Source: Lates calcarifer (Eukaryota > Chordata > Actinopteri > Centropomidae). Taken from it: a DNA stretch of 64,000 bases. Both the position numbers and the translations under genes were made by a program. The notes below the pieces were generated by a model. That model saw nothing but the letters and a program-made list of their open reading frames with translations. It ran no database searches and was not told the DNA's origin. The stretch lies in NCBI RefSeq assembly GCF_001640805.2, contig NC_066838.1, positions 11,681,132-11,745,131 of the forward strand. Reading direction: 5' to 3'. Below, one piece after another: positions 36,180 to 49,170 of the stretch (position 1 is its first letter; each line of letters begins with the position of its first letter).

Positions 36180-38865
36180 GTTGTGAAGGTTTAAGAAGAA
36201 TATGTAAACAAGTAATATGCACATGAAACCAGTGATGTTACTATATTTGTAAATCATAGGCCCACTGTATAAATACAACATGTATCAGGAGGTAGATTAA
36301 ATTAAATTACAAAACCTTGCAGGCCAGTTATAATACTTTCATGGAAACTGAAAGCAACTGAGACGTACGACTTTATTTCAAACCGAGTCGTAACCGACTT
36401 TAAACGAATTAAACGCATTTTCCAACCATTTGTTTTCAGAGGCAGGATTTCAGCCAGCTTAACCGGTGAAAGTTTACCCACGGTGAACTGTGACTGTGCC
36501 ACGTTTACTCAAATATTGTAGGCAAATATTTGTTTTGCGAATTTACTCTCTTAATCGCAGTTAACACAGCCGAGTTAGAGAAGTAAAAACAAGTTATTCG
36601 GTTAACCAAACTAGTTAAGGGGTTTGAGTAACTTCTCTCCTTCATGTTGGACAGTGTGACTATAGTTTCTCAGTGGATGCTCTTGGTTAGAGTCGTTACT
36701 TACCGACTGTTGACAAACTGCAATTCATTGTTTTCATTCAGCCGTTTGAAATGGGAACTGTATGCACCTGTTGGGATTGATATTGTTGCAGGTGATAGTC
36801 TACCTCTCCATCACCGCCATCTTTAACTCAGTGAAGCCCACTTCCGGCTAGCTTTCAATGTAAAAATATGTATTTTATAACATATGAGACAAATGAGAAC
36901 ATGTCACACACGCAACTGATGTTGCTGGCCCTGAAAATTTTAATAGCGATTTTTGCCTAAGCAAATTATTTATTTTTAAATGTCAAATCGGTCTTATTCT
37001 GAAAATTAATTTTCAACCAAAATGTTTCCAAATAAGTATTCAAATCCTTAAAAAAATAATAATAATAAAAAAAAATCAATATCCATCTTCCATGGATTAA
37101 GTAGCTCAGATGGCACTATAGCTGTAACGCGCCTGAAATACAAATACAATGCGCTTGTATTGGTTACTCCATATACTATTGTTTGGTAGGATCATTTTTA
37201 ACATTATACTATGGTAGATAAGTAAATTTTCTGGCTGAAGTTTATGCCAATATGATGGAGAATTTGGAAATGCATTCTGAGGAAAAATGTTTCAGGACAT
37301 TGTTAATGAATATCATTTGCAACTAAAAGTGATTACTCTTAATGTATGTTGCTCATCCTCGATTGTCCTCACTTTGTTAAAGTAAATAATTGCACATTTC
37401 GCGTGCTGATTCTTCACACTCACATTCTGTCACACAGATACGTGTATGTTGCTACATTTCTCAGTTACTCAGTTTTTAATGAGTCAGCACTAAACCCTCC
37501 AAACTAAAACAATATTTTCTCAGAATATATACAGTGTGGTCACACACATAGGATGGTGCTAAAACTGCATAAACAAGACCCAAAACTTTAAACTCAGAAA
37601 AATAATGAATTGTCTGAAAGACTGACAGCTTCCTACAGCTGATCTGGATGTTACTCCTTCTAGTTGGTTGTAGTGAAAGTGTAGAGATGCCCAGTGCCTC
37701 CAACAAAAGCAGGAGTTTTGTTTAGAGCTGCTCCACTAAAACCCTGTTGACAGTCTACTAATGAGCATACACTAAAACAGCAGGATTCAGCAGAGGAGCT
37801 TGTGAAATATAACAACAACTTTATTTACACTTTTTGTGTGTGTGTGGTCTTTCTGTGAAACTGAAATACTGAATCAAATTTGAACATACTGTGTCTAGTT
37901 AGGTGAGATGGTGCTCTGGCACCCTCTGCTGACTCGTTGCCTCTGACAACAGGCAACAACATCAGAGCTCAGAAACAACCTGAGATCACAGTGGGCTGCA
38001 AAATGACAAGCGAGCCCGAGGAAGCTCCAGTGTGGGAGTGAGAATTGTTCATGCACAGATTTGTGATCACGCGAGGAGCAGCTCCTTGAATATGAATAAA
38101 TAAAGATGTTGCAGACATCCTTTGTGTGAACTGGAATCCCTGTTAACATGACTATTTTCTAATGTTAATCCTGCTCCAGCTCCAACACCCAGGTAGATGA
38201 ATACGCTGACAGCTGTGCACAGGAATATAATCTGTTGACTGGCTGCAATATGATATTCTGCAAGGTGGCATTTGAGCTCTAAGCTGCATCTAATTCATAA
38301 AGAGAGATATAAGCTAAATCAAAATAAAAATATCACCCATGTGGACAGACTTATGTAACAGTGTGACCTTGTTCTTGTGTGTGTTTGAACCATTTCTCCA
38401 TTAAAATCCCTTTTAACTTCTTATGACAGGATTGCCTACAAACTGCTGCTGATCTGCATGGCCGTGTATGTTCATGTTTGGTATATCTCTTGATCAAAAC
38501 CAATCTGTGGAATACACCTTTGTGTTTACAAAATTTTATTTCTAAATTGCATAACTGTAATTAAATTTGTGTGTGTAGAAGAGGCATATGTGCACTAAGG
38601 CTAGTAAGTCTCATAGGTATCAAAGCTTGTGATGTTGAGCAGTGCAGATTTCTAAATTTAATTAATTCCTCTGTGGAGTCTGGCAGGTATCAATACCTTC
38701 AGTTGTCCTAAATTGATCAACAGCTGAGTCTTGTTAGAGGACTGTGATATAGACTACAAGACACATATAGTACAGTATTACTCCTGATAATACACCAGCA
38801 CCAAATGATGAGGCAGATAGTTTGATGATTATAGTTTCACACATAATTTTATACTCAGAATTAAT
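36180..38865. other. Intergenic, nothing recognised
   Basis: AT-rich sequence without recognisable exon, transposon or RNA gene. Confidence 0.5.
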
Positions 38866-38867
38866 TC

Positions 38868-39003
38868 CACCCATTCATAGATTCATTATCTATACTGCTT
38901 ATCCTTTGAGGGTCGTGAGGGACTGGAGACAATACCAGCAGACACTGGGTGAGAGGTGGGGTACACCCTGGACAGGACGCCAGTCCATCACAGGTCTGAC
39001 AGT
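38868..39003 (-). repeat. Fish interspersed repeat, 3' part (minus orientation)
   Basis: Contains the familiar teleost repeat phrases ATTCATTATCTATACTGCTTATCC and, further on, GGGGTACACCCTGGACAGG and CCAGTCCATCACAGG, read here as the reverse complement of the element's end. The same family in the other orientation, represented by its other end, is at 45154-45449. Confidence 0.6.
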
Positions 39004-40427
39004 TCTCTAAATTAAATAAATGAATACATTTTTCTCTCATTTTGTCAAAGCGAACTGGGTCTATATGTTCATTATTAGGACAGTATAAATTAGATTATTA
39101 TTAGATTATCATTCTAACTATGGTGTGTGAGTAATGTTCTGATCTTATAGGGATACAGTGCAATTTAAGGATTTAATGCAGTGCAATTTAAGGTCTGGCA
39201 ATGTTCTTTATGATTATTATTGTCAACAAATCCTATGAGAAAACTGAAATCATCAATGAATTAATCTTAGCTGCCTGTGTAGTCAGAGCCTTATATGGTT
39301 TGTTCCTGTGTGCCATAGAGCTCTACTGTTGCACCAGATGATTCCTTCATTACAATGGAAATAGTGAACTGTATGCAGGGACGATCCCAAACAACCAAAC
39401 AAGCCAATCTGTTACTGAAATTCATCCCCAACAAAACTATTTAGGCTTTTTTTAAACAAAAGTAAACATTTGTGACATATTTTAATGATTTATATTTTTA
39501 TTAGGAGCCCACTGATTGTGGAGACTTTGTTGGTTTTGGTCTTCCCACTGGATTTGTTAACAAAATATATTATCAGCTGTTAAACAAGTAGCTAATCAGT
39601 AATATCCACAAAGTTTGGTTCATGTTTTAAATTGTTTATTGCTTTTTGAATCTGCGGTGAAACAGCTGTCTATTTTTGGTTATAAAATAAGGAGATTAGG
39701 GGTTATTCAACCTTGTCACATCACCCGCCCACACACATGCACACACAAACACACACTGCAAAGTCCCAGACAATGTGTTCACACTGTGTCTAGCCCTGAA
39801 ACCATAAGTGGCCCTTTTTGCACTTTTGATTTTGTTATACAATACAATCGCACAACAAATGAACAATGTACAACACAGTAAATGTGATCTTCTTTTGATT
39901 CATTTCTTTCCATGTAACCTCTTCCTCTTCAGCTGCGCTTCATTTTGTTACCCTGTGAAGTAAGTGAGGCACACACAGAGGCGGTGTTGCTGGTTGGCTG
40001 ATGTGTGTGTGTGTGGGGAGGAGAGGAGGGTGAGAGGCTCACAGACAAACAAAGTGTGACAGCTCCGCTCAGCCAAGTCGGGACAGAGGGTCACGCTTAT
40101 AGCAGCGCTCGAGACAAGGTCAGCCATGATGAGACTGACAAGCAACACTGGTGGAGATTACACTTGATAAGCCTTTGTTCACTCAGAGGCCCCTCGCTTG
40201 GTCTCATTTTCCCTTCCTTCCCCTTCACACAGGCTGCCTTCTCATATCTCTCTTTCACAATGTCAAGTGTTTACCGTTTCGGTTTGTTCCACTGAAAGCC
40301 ATTTGGTTCATTTAAACATTTCTGCCTCTCTGTGGTGTAGTAAGTGCAAGGATTTTTTTTGTTTAATGGGGGCAAGCAGAGACATCTTTTACTACCTACT
40401 TTTATTCACAGACACCTGCAGACACAC

Positions 40428-40451
40428 GCACACACACACACACACACACAC
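40428..40451. repeat. (CA)n microsatellite
   Basis: Short CA run. Confidence 0.9.
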
Positions 40452-40628
40452 AAACACGCGAGGAGCAGCTCCTTGATTTAGAGAGCTTATACTGTACTGT
40501 TACGAGCAGAGACAGTTAGCAAGCCTGCCACACTTCACTCCCACACAGGCACTGAGCTGTTTCTGTCAGCAGTGAGTGGGAGAACATGGCACCACAGCGT
40601 GTTTGCTAACAGTTAGGAAACCCAGCAA

Positions 40629-40648
40629 AACACACACACACACACACA
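40629..40648. repeat. (AC)n microsatellite
   Basis: Short AC run. Confidence 0.9.
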
Positions 40649-43600
40649 CTGCACAAACACAACCTTATCACTGTTTACACATACTGCCTGTTGGTGCTCA
40701 TATATGCACAGAGCAACTGTGCAAACTGCAATGAAACTTACATCAGCCTGTGTGTGGCCATAACAGCTGGTGACTGTAGGAGTAACCAGATTGTGTGGGA
40801 CAGATATATGTGTAGCAAGAACTATCTGTGCAATCTGTCAGATTGCTATATGTACAGGAAATAGTGTATTTAAAGCAGAGTAACAATGGGAAGGACCTTT
40901 GCTGCTCATTCTGCTCAACAAAACCTATCTGAGTGCTGAGGATCACATATTTGCCTGAGTTAATTAGTTTTCAGCTAATAATCTGCTCATATTTGCAGGC
41001 AGCAGTGGAGCTTTTTGCCAAATCAAATAAAAAATGCTGAGGGCAGAAAATTTAAATTAGTTCATTGTTCATCGGCCTGAGAAATAGGAAGGAAAAAAAA
41101 GAAATTCAGCTTGTTTTTGCTTTTGAAAAAAAAAAAGAGAGAGAGAAATCTGAGGTAAACTTAATTTTGCCATTCATTTGAAGCACATGTCAGCCAGGGC
41201 AAAACCGTGTCTGTTTGTATGTTTTAGTGAATAATAGATCAACTTTTCCTCATAGAGCCATTTCTGGCTATCTCCACTGTTTCCACTAGAGGACTCTGTG
41301 CACCACTTTCTATCAACACGAAGCACATTAAAAGCAGATGTGTTGGAGGGGTTACAGCTCCCTGAAGAGGGCGGCCTTGTCAAGTGCCTTTAAAGAAAAC
41401 CTTTGAAATCCACCATCCTCTGCTCTCATTTCATGAATTAACAGCTTATACACCTACTGTACAAGCTCACACAGTGAAGAGAAAATAAATGCTGCGTATA
41501 CCTAAACGCCTAAAAACAAATACTCCTCAAAGCTCTTTTGTAAACTGGGGCAAATGATCAAAAAGGTTCATAATGGTACACGAAAACCCAGAACATCGCA
41601 TTAACAAAAAGTCAATCAAATAAACTGAATGAACACAAGCTGTAAAACAGTTTAATGGTTTCCCCGCAGCCCCTGTGGCAGCACCGTGTTCGGCTCAGGC
41701 AGTTGTAGCTCGTGTGGTGTGCTCGCTGCTCTTTGTTCTAACCAGAGCATATGCCACAAGCCCTCATTGCTTTTCCTCAACAGCTGCTAAGCCCATTAAA
41801 TCTGCAGCCAGCCACCGGAGTGGAGGGCTTACAGGGAGGGAGGAGGGCTCGACTAAATCATGCACTGTTTCACTGTAACCCCAGGGGCTGCTCCAGAGAA
41901 ATGTTCAACATGAACATAGATAATGGTGATGAGCAGCGTGCATCCCGCTTGATGTGTCTGTTCTGGTTGCTATAGTAAACATTTTTTTTATTACAGCCAT
42001 ATCTATTCATCAAACTCAATTTAAATGTGATTATTATGATAGAATTTCTGTAATATGTTTGGATCCTATGATGAGATGATAATCTGTAAAGTGATACAGC
42101 CTTGACGAGAAAATGCAGTCAGTCTATCCTACAAGGTACCTTTAAAGGAGAATTTATGAGCGGTGTGGTGATTATCCAGCATCTATTCTGCATCATTTAG
42201 TGAACTAACACTCTGCCTGTTTGCTCTGCAGTGCTGCGCCTAAGGCTCTGGAGCTCAATGGCTCCCAGTGCCTCTATTTGCCGTGCTGCAGAATATCACA
42301 ACACTACTTATTTCCAGGCTTCACATCACCCCATTAAATTGACCTGCCCCTCTCTGCACAGTATTGAAGCACAGCTTTATGAAGACCTTCCTTTCTTAAA
42401 AAAAAGAAAAAGTATATACCTCTTCTATTTCGTCTCTGTACACCTTATTTCGAGGCTCAGTGATTTGCCTGGATTTGCTTCACACCTCCATCTCGTGGGG
42501 GCTTCAGTTTGTCCATAACCTCACTGCTCTCAGCTGGTGAAAAGCTCCACAGCCAGGGGATTAAACACAGCCTCTGATTAGCAGCCCACTACTGCACCCG
42601 AAGGAGGATTTTATACTCAAATCACAAACACTGCCTACAAACCTCTCTGGATCACAGTGCTTAAAAGATGCAATTTGTATCATTATAGAGACATCAACCA
42701 TTTTGTGTCATTACATTTCATAACACTTATTTACATGCAGTTTTATAATACAGCTAGTCTGACAGTGTCCAGTGAGTGTGGCTCTCTCCCTTAGTGCAAA
42801 TACTGCAGTGTTGTCAGGTCAAATACTAAGCTCTGGATCTCTAAATGTAAAACCATATAATCTCTGTAAACCTAAAGGACTGTAGTATTCTGTGATAAGA
42901 GCGAACATACAGGCCTGTACAGGAGAGAATTACTCATTCATGCGTGTTTTCATCACATCCTGTCATAAATAGGTCGTAAAAAAAATTTAATGTGTGCAAC
43001 TATATAAATACTACAGTTTCAACGGAGGCATGGACGTGACCTACTGTTCACATGGAGTACAACAGAGAGAGAGGAAACTAAAGCTTGTCTTTAAATTCAA
43101 ATATATGTACAAAATGCATTATTTAGATTATATATCATTATGTTTTCCTTTACTGTTTAACATTAAAATGCGGCTCCACTTTTGCTGCCTTTGCTGAACC
43201 AATCCTTATCAATGTGATGTGGCCAATTTGCAGTCTTTATACTGACACAGTCAAACAGAGTATGAAAAATAGCAGTGCCGATATGTTCATTTGCTTTAAG
43301 CCATTTTAGCCCAGTGCCTTATTATCTTGTGAAATGGAGCAGAAAACATGTGGTACGGGTGAGGCAATAGGTGGAGAGAAACCAGGCCTCAGTGTAAAAT
43401 ATGTGATGGCAGCGGTGCTGGAGAGGGTCTATTACTGCTGAATCTTCCCAGAGATGCTATTTCCATCCAAGATAAATTGTACTCTGGAGCAGGGACAAAT
43501 ATTGTGCTCGCCTCCTCTTCTTTTGATAACCAAGGTGAGCGAGGAGGCTCAGAGCGGCATGCATTTAAACATCTTCTTTTGCCATCTCCTTAGGTGGTGC

Positions 43601-44199
43601 TTGTCCTCGGGGCCTTGAAAGCTGCCTCCCCAGCACCCCCACCCCCACCGGTGAGTCTATCGGCCAGCAGCCCACAGTTGCAGGGCACCTCTCTTCCATG
43701 GACTCGCGCTGAAGATTAATTACACAGTGGAAGTGAGGGAAAAAACAAAGGCCAATCCATCTGCGTCAAGGCGAGTGGACAGCCCCATGGTGCAGCGGGT
43801 GAATGCCTTGGCAAAGCCATCTATCACAGGGACGGCCATTACATAAACACAAGGTCAGGGTGCTTCCTCTCTCTGCTGGTCCCCATAGGCCATAGCATGG
43901 CAGCCCCAGGTGCATATCTAACCCCCCAGTCGACCCTTAGTCCACCTTTTCCTTTACTGTCCTGGTCTTTAAAACAACAGGAGGCGAGGCTAACCCACCG
44001 CCACATTGCATGAAAAGCCAATACTGGGTTACGCCAAGGTAGCAGGCGACTGACAGCACGCTATCAGTCCTGGGCCGCAGACTGATGATAGCTAAGGAAA
44101 TTGCTGAGGAGTAGAGGCCATTTACCGACTGTGATTTATTTAGCTTTGGTGCTGTTGCTACCCTGAGACAGGCAGGCTTTATAAAGCCACCACAGCAAG

Positions 44200-44277
44200 T
44201 ATGACAGGCCAGGGTCGAACCTGGGTTATCTGCATGATGAGAGACTGTGTGATGCTGCTGACCTACAGCATATCAGG
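44200..44277 (-). ncRNA. tRNA-like fragment or SINE head (weak)
   Basis: On the minus strand, a polymerase III B-box-like CCAGGTTCGACCCTGG (44205-44222) forms a possible T-arm. About 40 bases before it lies a loose A-box-like TAGGTCAGCAG. The anticodon arm does not fold convincingly and the acceptor stem is unclear, so it is not a functional tRNA. It may be a tRNA-derived SINE remnant. Confidence 0.22.
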
Positions 44278-44640
44278 TCAGTCAGTTAATGATATTGGCA
44301 AATCACATCTCTTCCCATCTCTTCAAAGAAATTAGGCTACAAATTTAATTGAATCCAAAGAAAACAGCCAGCACAGTCACTGGCAAAATTATCAGTAAAC
44401 AATATTGGTTAATTTGTGCAAAGCTAACTAAATTTAATTTTGTTTGATAAATTGACCAGGCCATTATTGAAATATTATTTCCAGTAAATAATACTTGTGG
44501 GTCATTTTGAGAAAACCAACCAGTCTGCTGCAGTCTCTCACAGGGCTTATAACAATTCAGTGACAGTTGTTCAAGGTTTAAAAAAAAAACAGGATTTCAG
44601 TCCATCAACTGACATAAAACGGACGTTAATGTTACTGTGA

Positions 44641-44790
44641 ATTATTGCTGAAATAGGCTGACAGCAGTTTTGTGAATCAAGATTTCACCTCAGGCTCTGA
44701 GAAACTGCTGTGGCCATTTTTTATTATCCTCTAACATCGAGATTAAATGTTTAATCAGTAATAAAAAAATAATCATTAGTTACAGCCCTA
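44641..44790 (+). repeat. Degenerate ATTAATCG-type interspersed repeat, end part
   Basis: Ends with AATAATCATTAGTTACAGCCCTA, close to the usual end of the abundant fish repeat (AATCGTTAGTTGCAGCCCTA). The preceding segment with CTCTGAGAAACTGCTGTGGCCATTTTT matches the family's internal region. It is a relative of the copy at 7690-7925, in the opposite orientation. Confidence 0.55.
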
Positions 44791-45153
44791 ATGAGAACAA
44801 GGAGTTTGTGTGAGGATAACAGTTTGGCATCTAGACTCTGAGATCATGGTACACCAAGCTCAGCACAGCAGAGACAATGACACACAATAATGACAATAAT
44901 AACCTTTCCTCCAGAGGAAGTTAGTCACAGGTGACTCATCACCATGTTGCTGTTCCCCCTGCTGGGCACCTCAGACCGGGGGGGATACTATCAAGTAAGT
45001 GCCTTGTACATGTGTGACATGCACCAGCTGTGTGGCCACCACCCGGCAAACAGATTGCAGGGAATATACAGTGACTAGTGAATTGAGATGGATACATTTA
45101 AACCCTATATATAGCAGCAAGCTAAAAATATTAATACAACTATTTATTATTTA

Positions 45154-45449
45154 GGGCAGCATGGTGGTGCAGTGGTTGGTTTAAGAGGGTTCTGGGTTTG
45201 AACCCCAGTTCTCTCTGGGATTTGTAAATAAAAATTTGTAAATACAGTCCAAAAACATGCAGGTTCAGATGATTGATGACTCTAAATTGACTCTAAATTG
45301 AGTGTTGGTGGTTGTTTGTCTTTATATGTTGGCCCTGTGATGGACTGGCTCCAGCCTTGGTGGTGGTATGCATGGTTGCATTTTGTTTTTCTTTTGTAAA
45401 GCACTTACATAGTTTTGAAAGGTGCTATATAGATGCTGTATTAATAAAC
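45154..45449 (+). repeat. Fish interspersed repeat GGGCAGCATGGTGGTGCAGTGG
   Basis: Begins with GGGCAGCATGGTGGTGCAG, continues with GGTTCTGGGTTTGAACCCCAG and AAAAACATGCAGGTTCAGATGATTG, and closes with a LINE-like tail (GTAAAGCACTT...GAAAGGTGCTATATAGATGC). The front is a very widespread teleost repeat. The tail resembles the 3' ends of L2-type LINEs, so the copy may be composite. Confidence 0.6.
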
Positions 45450-48206
45450 AACTGATTGTTCAGAATAGTGAAAAATGCCTGTCATTATTCCCTGAAGCTG
45501 AAGTTCTAATATCCTGTTTTGTCTGACCAGCTGTCAAAAATACAAAGATATTGAGGTTATTGTCACAGAGAACTGAAAAACTGGATTCACATGTGAGAAG
45601 CTGATACCAGGGAATTTCTTATACTGTTACTTAAAAAACAGAATTAAACAATTAATCAAGAACGAGGAATGCCTCTAATTCATTTTTAATTCATTCATTC
45701 ATTTCAGCTTTAGAGTACAGTTTTTTATGGGTGTGTGGGGAAGTAATGAGTGCCATGTCATTATTATAGGGCCTCAACAGCTTACATTTGCCCCCCGGGG
45801 CACTTGAGGAGATTAAACTGGTCAAGGCTCTACTGGACATCTGAGTTTGTGACACGTCAACTGGTAACTCCCAAACTAATTTACCTCATAACACTCATAA
45901 AATTTAAATACAATTATTTCATCCTGCAAAAAACATGTGTTCTTGTTGTTATCAACAAAGACACATAAGTTCAATCAGAACAAGAAATGATTCAGCACTT
46001 TGCATACTAAGATACTGATCACAGGCAAGTAGGTCGTAGCAGCATTAGAACAGACACCAAGACACTGATCTGCAGCAGAGCAAGAAGCCAGTCAGCAGCC
46101 AAGCTACAGCAACAGAGTTAAGACAGTGGCTGTCAATATAACATTAGTACAAGCAGCGAATACTTATAGTATATATGGTAGTATAGTGTAGCTTGGTGGA
46201 GAACAGGAAACTCAACACTTCCAGCTGGAAGTGGCATTTAAAGTTGATAGGTATTATGGCAGTGACAGGTGGTGTCAACATGAGTATTCCCCCCACAAAA
46301 CCATCCTGAAGCTGTGGGTAGGTTGGGCAGGGCAGAGTTCATTGGATGTATCTTACAGAAAAAAACCTTAAGTCCTGTGTGATTGTAGCAGCACGTTTCC
46401 ACTTGTCTGCCTGAACTAGTCGTGGCAGGCCGTGGTCCATAAATGTGATATTTTCACAAACAGGAAGCTCACAGGACTGTGTGCTCTGCTCATAAAAAAG
46501 TGGGTCACAAATCAGCTTTCTATCCGCTTTAACAAACTTTAATTCTCTGGGCTACATCAGCTACATCGGCAGGAAGCTGAACTAAGTCAATAAACCTGAC
46601 AGAAAGCATTCTTTGTGACCCCGGTCTGACAATACTGTGAGCTTCCTGTCCCTGAGAACGACATTTGTCCTGGTTTCACCTCACATTTCTCTGATTAGCG
46701 TTAAATAAGAAAGACCTGAAAGGTAAAACAGGGTTGGATGAATAACCAAAGTTATACATTTATTAAAAAATGTGCTTCCTTCATACATTTTCTCTCTTAA
46801 CTTGAGTTGTGCATGACTTCAGAGGAAAACTTATCACACTAACAGAAGAAAAAAAAAAAAAATGACATGACTTTAAAGCACTAATACTACATGTGACAAA
46901 TGAGAAAGAGAGTGCTCACAGATAACACTCAGATCAGTTTACTCCATGAGAAAATGGTGGTGGTGGTGGGGAAATAAAAAATAAAATGCCACCACCTGCA
47001 TAAAGAATATGAGCAAACTGAAGTGCTTCAGGAGTGAATAAGCGCTGGATTGTGCAGCTACATGCTGTAATTTATCGCAGCACAGTTCATAATGTCAAAC
47101 AGACTCCTGAATTGCAGCATTAACTCAACATCAGTGAAAGTTGTTTTGGGATTCATTATATACTTTCTGGTTTAAGGACAAACAGAGTTTGTTTGTGAAT
47201 GTGAGGCTAAAACAAATCTGTTTTTAAGTTACAAAAGGTTATGAAACCCACATGACTTCACATTAAAGGGGTTAGGGGTTAGCCACATGGCAGTATGCAG
47301 ACTGTTTCTGAAATTCATTCCTGGTTTCTTTTCCCTTTAAGCAGAGGAGAGGTAAATCAGATGACAGCCTGAGGTCTTATTTTCATCTGAAAAATAAATT
47401 TGAAGGAGTGCACTGCCAACAGATCCAATATCCCACCACTGTCCCAGTATTCTGAGATGACAGTCAAGGACATTTTTTTTTTTTGCAGACTGTTGTCCCG
47501 GCAGTCTCCTTATTTTATTTCATTTTTTCAGATTTTCCACTGGGTGAACGGTGAGTTGAAATGCTGTGCTGTGAAGGAGCTGAAATGTCAGGTCTGTGCG
47601 ACTCTGACAGTGCACAGACACCGCAGTAAAGAAACATGTACGAGGACAGTTGGAAGGGCAGTACCCAGGGCTCAGTGTGCAGCAGCAGCACAGTCCCACT
47701 GAACGTTAAGTCTCTGCCAGCTGCATGTTTTATGACAACACATTAAAGAGGAGCCTGGAAGTCTAGCGTGTGAGCCTCGCATTGTCTATCCTCTGCCAGC
47801 GAGGAACCAAACCTGGCACGCTTTATCGAACAAAGAGCTCCTACGACTCTGGCTACAGGCCGTTCCCTTGAAATCAAACTCAAAACAATAGAGACAGAAG
47901 GGAGAGGGAGAGTGGGAGAGAACGAGAGGCGGCGTGTGTGTGAGGTTTGCGGTAGGCGTCAGCAGAGGCCTCCTGAGGGCGTTTGTCTGTACGTGTGTGT
48001 GTGCGTTGGGAGTGGGTGAGGAATGCTTGGGCCAGGCCTGCGGCTGCACTGGGTTGATCCGTTGCTACAGACAAGAAGGGGAATCCAGATCGGCTATGAC
48101 AGGAATGTGAGAGCAGGATATCATTAGAAGCATGGGAGCTGCAGCCCAGGCCTCCAACACACAGCAGGCAGCAACGCAAGCAGATACACAGAGATAAACT
48201 GATGTA

Positions 48207-48207
<1 letters not shown>
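45450..48207. other. Intergenic, nothing recognised
   Basis: AT-rich sequence without recognised gene or transposon. A (GGT)n patch lies near 46955-46970 and a poly-A near 46850-46861. Confidence 0.5.
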
Positions 48208-48249
<42 letters not shown>

Positions 48250-48264
48250 ATACACATACACACA
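48208..48264. repeat. (CA)n microsatellite with CATACA interruptions
   Basis: Pure CA run to about 48244, then TACACA units. Confidence 0.95.
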
Positions 48265-48540
48265 TGCTCACTGGGAAAGTCATTACAGCACACATGCAGG
48301 GATTGAACATTACAGCTAGTCAAAATGGCAGCCGACTCTTGGACATGAAATATTAGACTGTGGTATGCGGCTCTGCAGCAAACTCCCCTTCTCTGTCTAT
48401 TTCATTTTTCAAAAGTCCTTTTATTGGCATCCAACTAAGATGTAATGTGAGACTCCAGTGTTCTTATGATGATTGTACAATTTCTTGAAAACATATTGAG
48501 AACTCCACCTTCACCCTCAGATCCCACCCGAACCAACAAG

Positions 48541-48836
48541 CAGTGGAGGAAGAAGTGTTCACATTTTTTACCCGAGTAAAAGTAGCAACACCACAAAGTT
48601 TCTTTATTTTTAACTTAAATAAAAAAGTATTAGCAGAAACTGTACTTGAGCATCAAAAGTTAAAGTACACATCATTCCAAATGGCTGTCTTCAGCCTTAT
48701 GTTATTAAACTATTGCATGTAATGATACAGAATTGTAGCTGTTTAGTTGTTGTAGCTTGTACTAACCGTGTATACTAGTAACTGTAGTATACACGGAAAG
48801 AGTGACATATTTCTGAAATGTGGTAGATGTAAAGAG
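48541..48836 (+). repeat. hAT-like short repeat, copy A (AGTGGAGGAAG...)
   Basis: Opens CAGTGGAGGAAGAAGTGTTC and contains CCCGAGTAAAAGTAGCAA and GTACTTGAGCATCAAAAGTTAAAGTAC in pieces, and ends near CTGAAATGTGGTAGATGTAAAG. This is the layout of a very common percomorph non-autonomous repeat rich in 'AAGTAAAAGTA' units. A perfect hairpin at 48766-48796 sits inside it. A second copy follows directly. Confidence 0.6.
48766..48796. repeat. Perfect inverted repeat (12-bp arms, 7-base loop)
   Basis: CCGTGTATACTA at 48766-48777 and TAGTATACACGG at 48785-48796 are exact reverse complements separated by GTAACTG. It lies within repeat copy A. Confidence 0.9.
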
Positions 48837-48837
48837 T

Positions 48838-49170
48838 AGTGGTGGAGGAAGTATTTATATTATTTACCAAAATAAAAGCAGCACAATGTAAACATACTGC
48901 ATTAGAGGTAAAAATTCTGCATTCAACATCTGAATTAAAATAAAGTATTATCATTGATACATTAATATGTAAGTGGCACTTTAATGTTGTAGCCGGTCAC
49001 AGTTGAGGATTAAACTACTCCAATTAAATCTAGAACAATGCATCATATCTTATAAATGGATCAAATCTAAAATCTTAGTTTAAAAAGTAACTTGTACTTA
49101 CAGATGATAAATTAACATAGAAGAGCAAAAAGTACAATTTCCCTCTGAAACACAGTAAAAGTAAATGAGT
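48838..49170 (+). repeat. hAT-like short repeat, copy B, in tandem
   Basis: Starts AGTGGTGGAGGAAGTATTTA and continues with TTTAATGTTGTAGCCGGTCA and AAAAGTACAATTTCCCTCTGAAAC, again the common fish repeat. It is head-to-tail with copy A. Confidence 0.65.

Larger units (their letters stand above)
39004..44200. other. Intergenic, a few candidate regulatory stretches
   Basis: CA tracts lie at 40428-40451 and 40629-40648. Unique-looking stretches at about 41640-41860 and 43500-43870 are GC-richer than their flanks. No gene is recognised. Confidence 0.45.

Noticed and set aside
45190..45225. B-box-like GGGTTTGAACCCC as a tRNA gene
   Set aside because: It is a standard part of the GGGCAGC fish repeat and lacks the rest of a tRNA fold.
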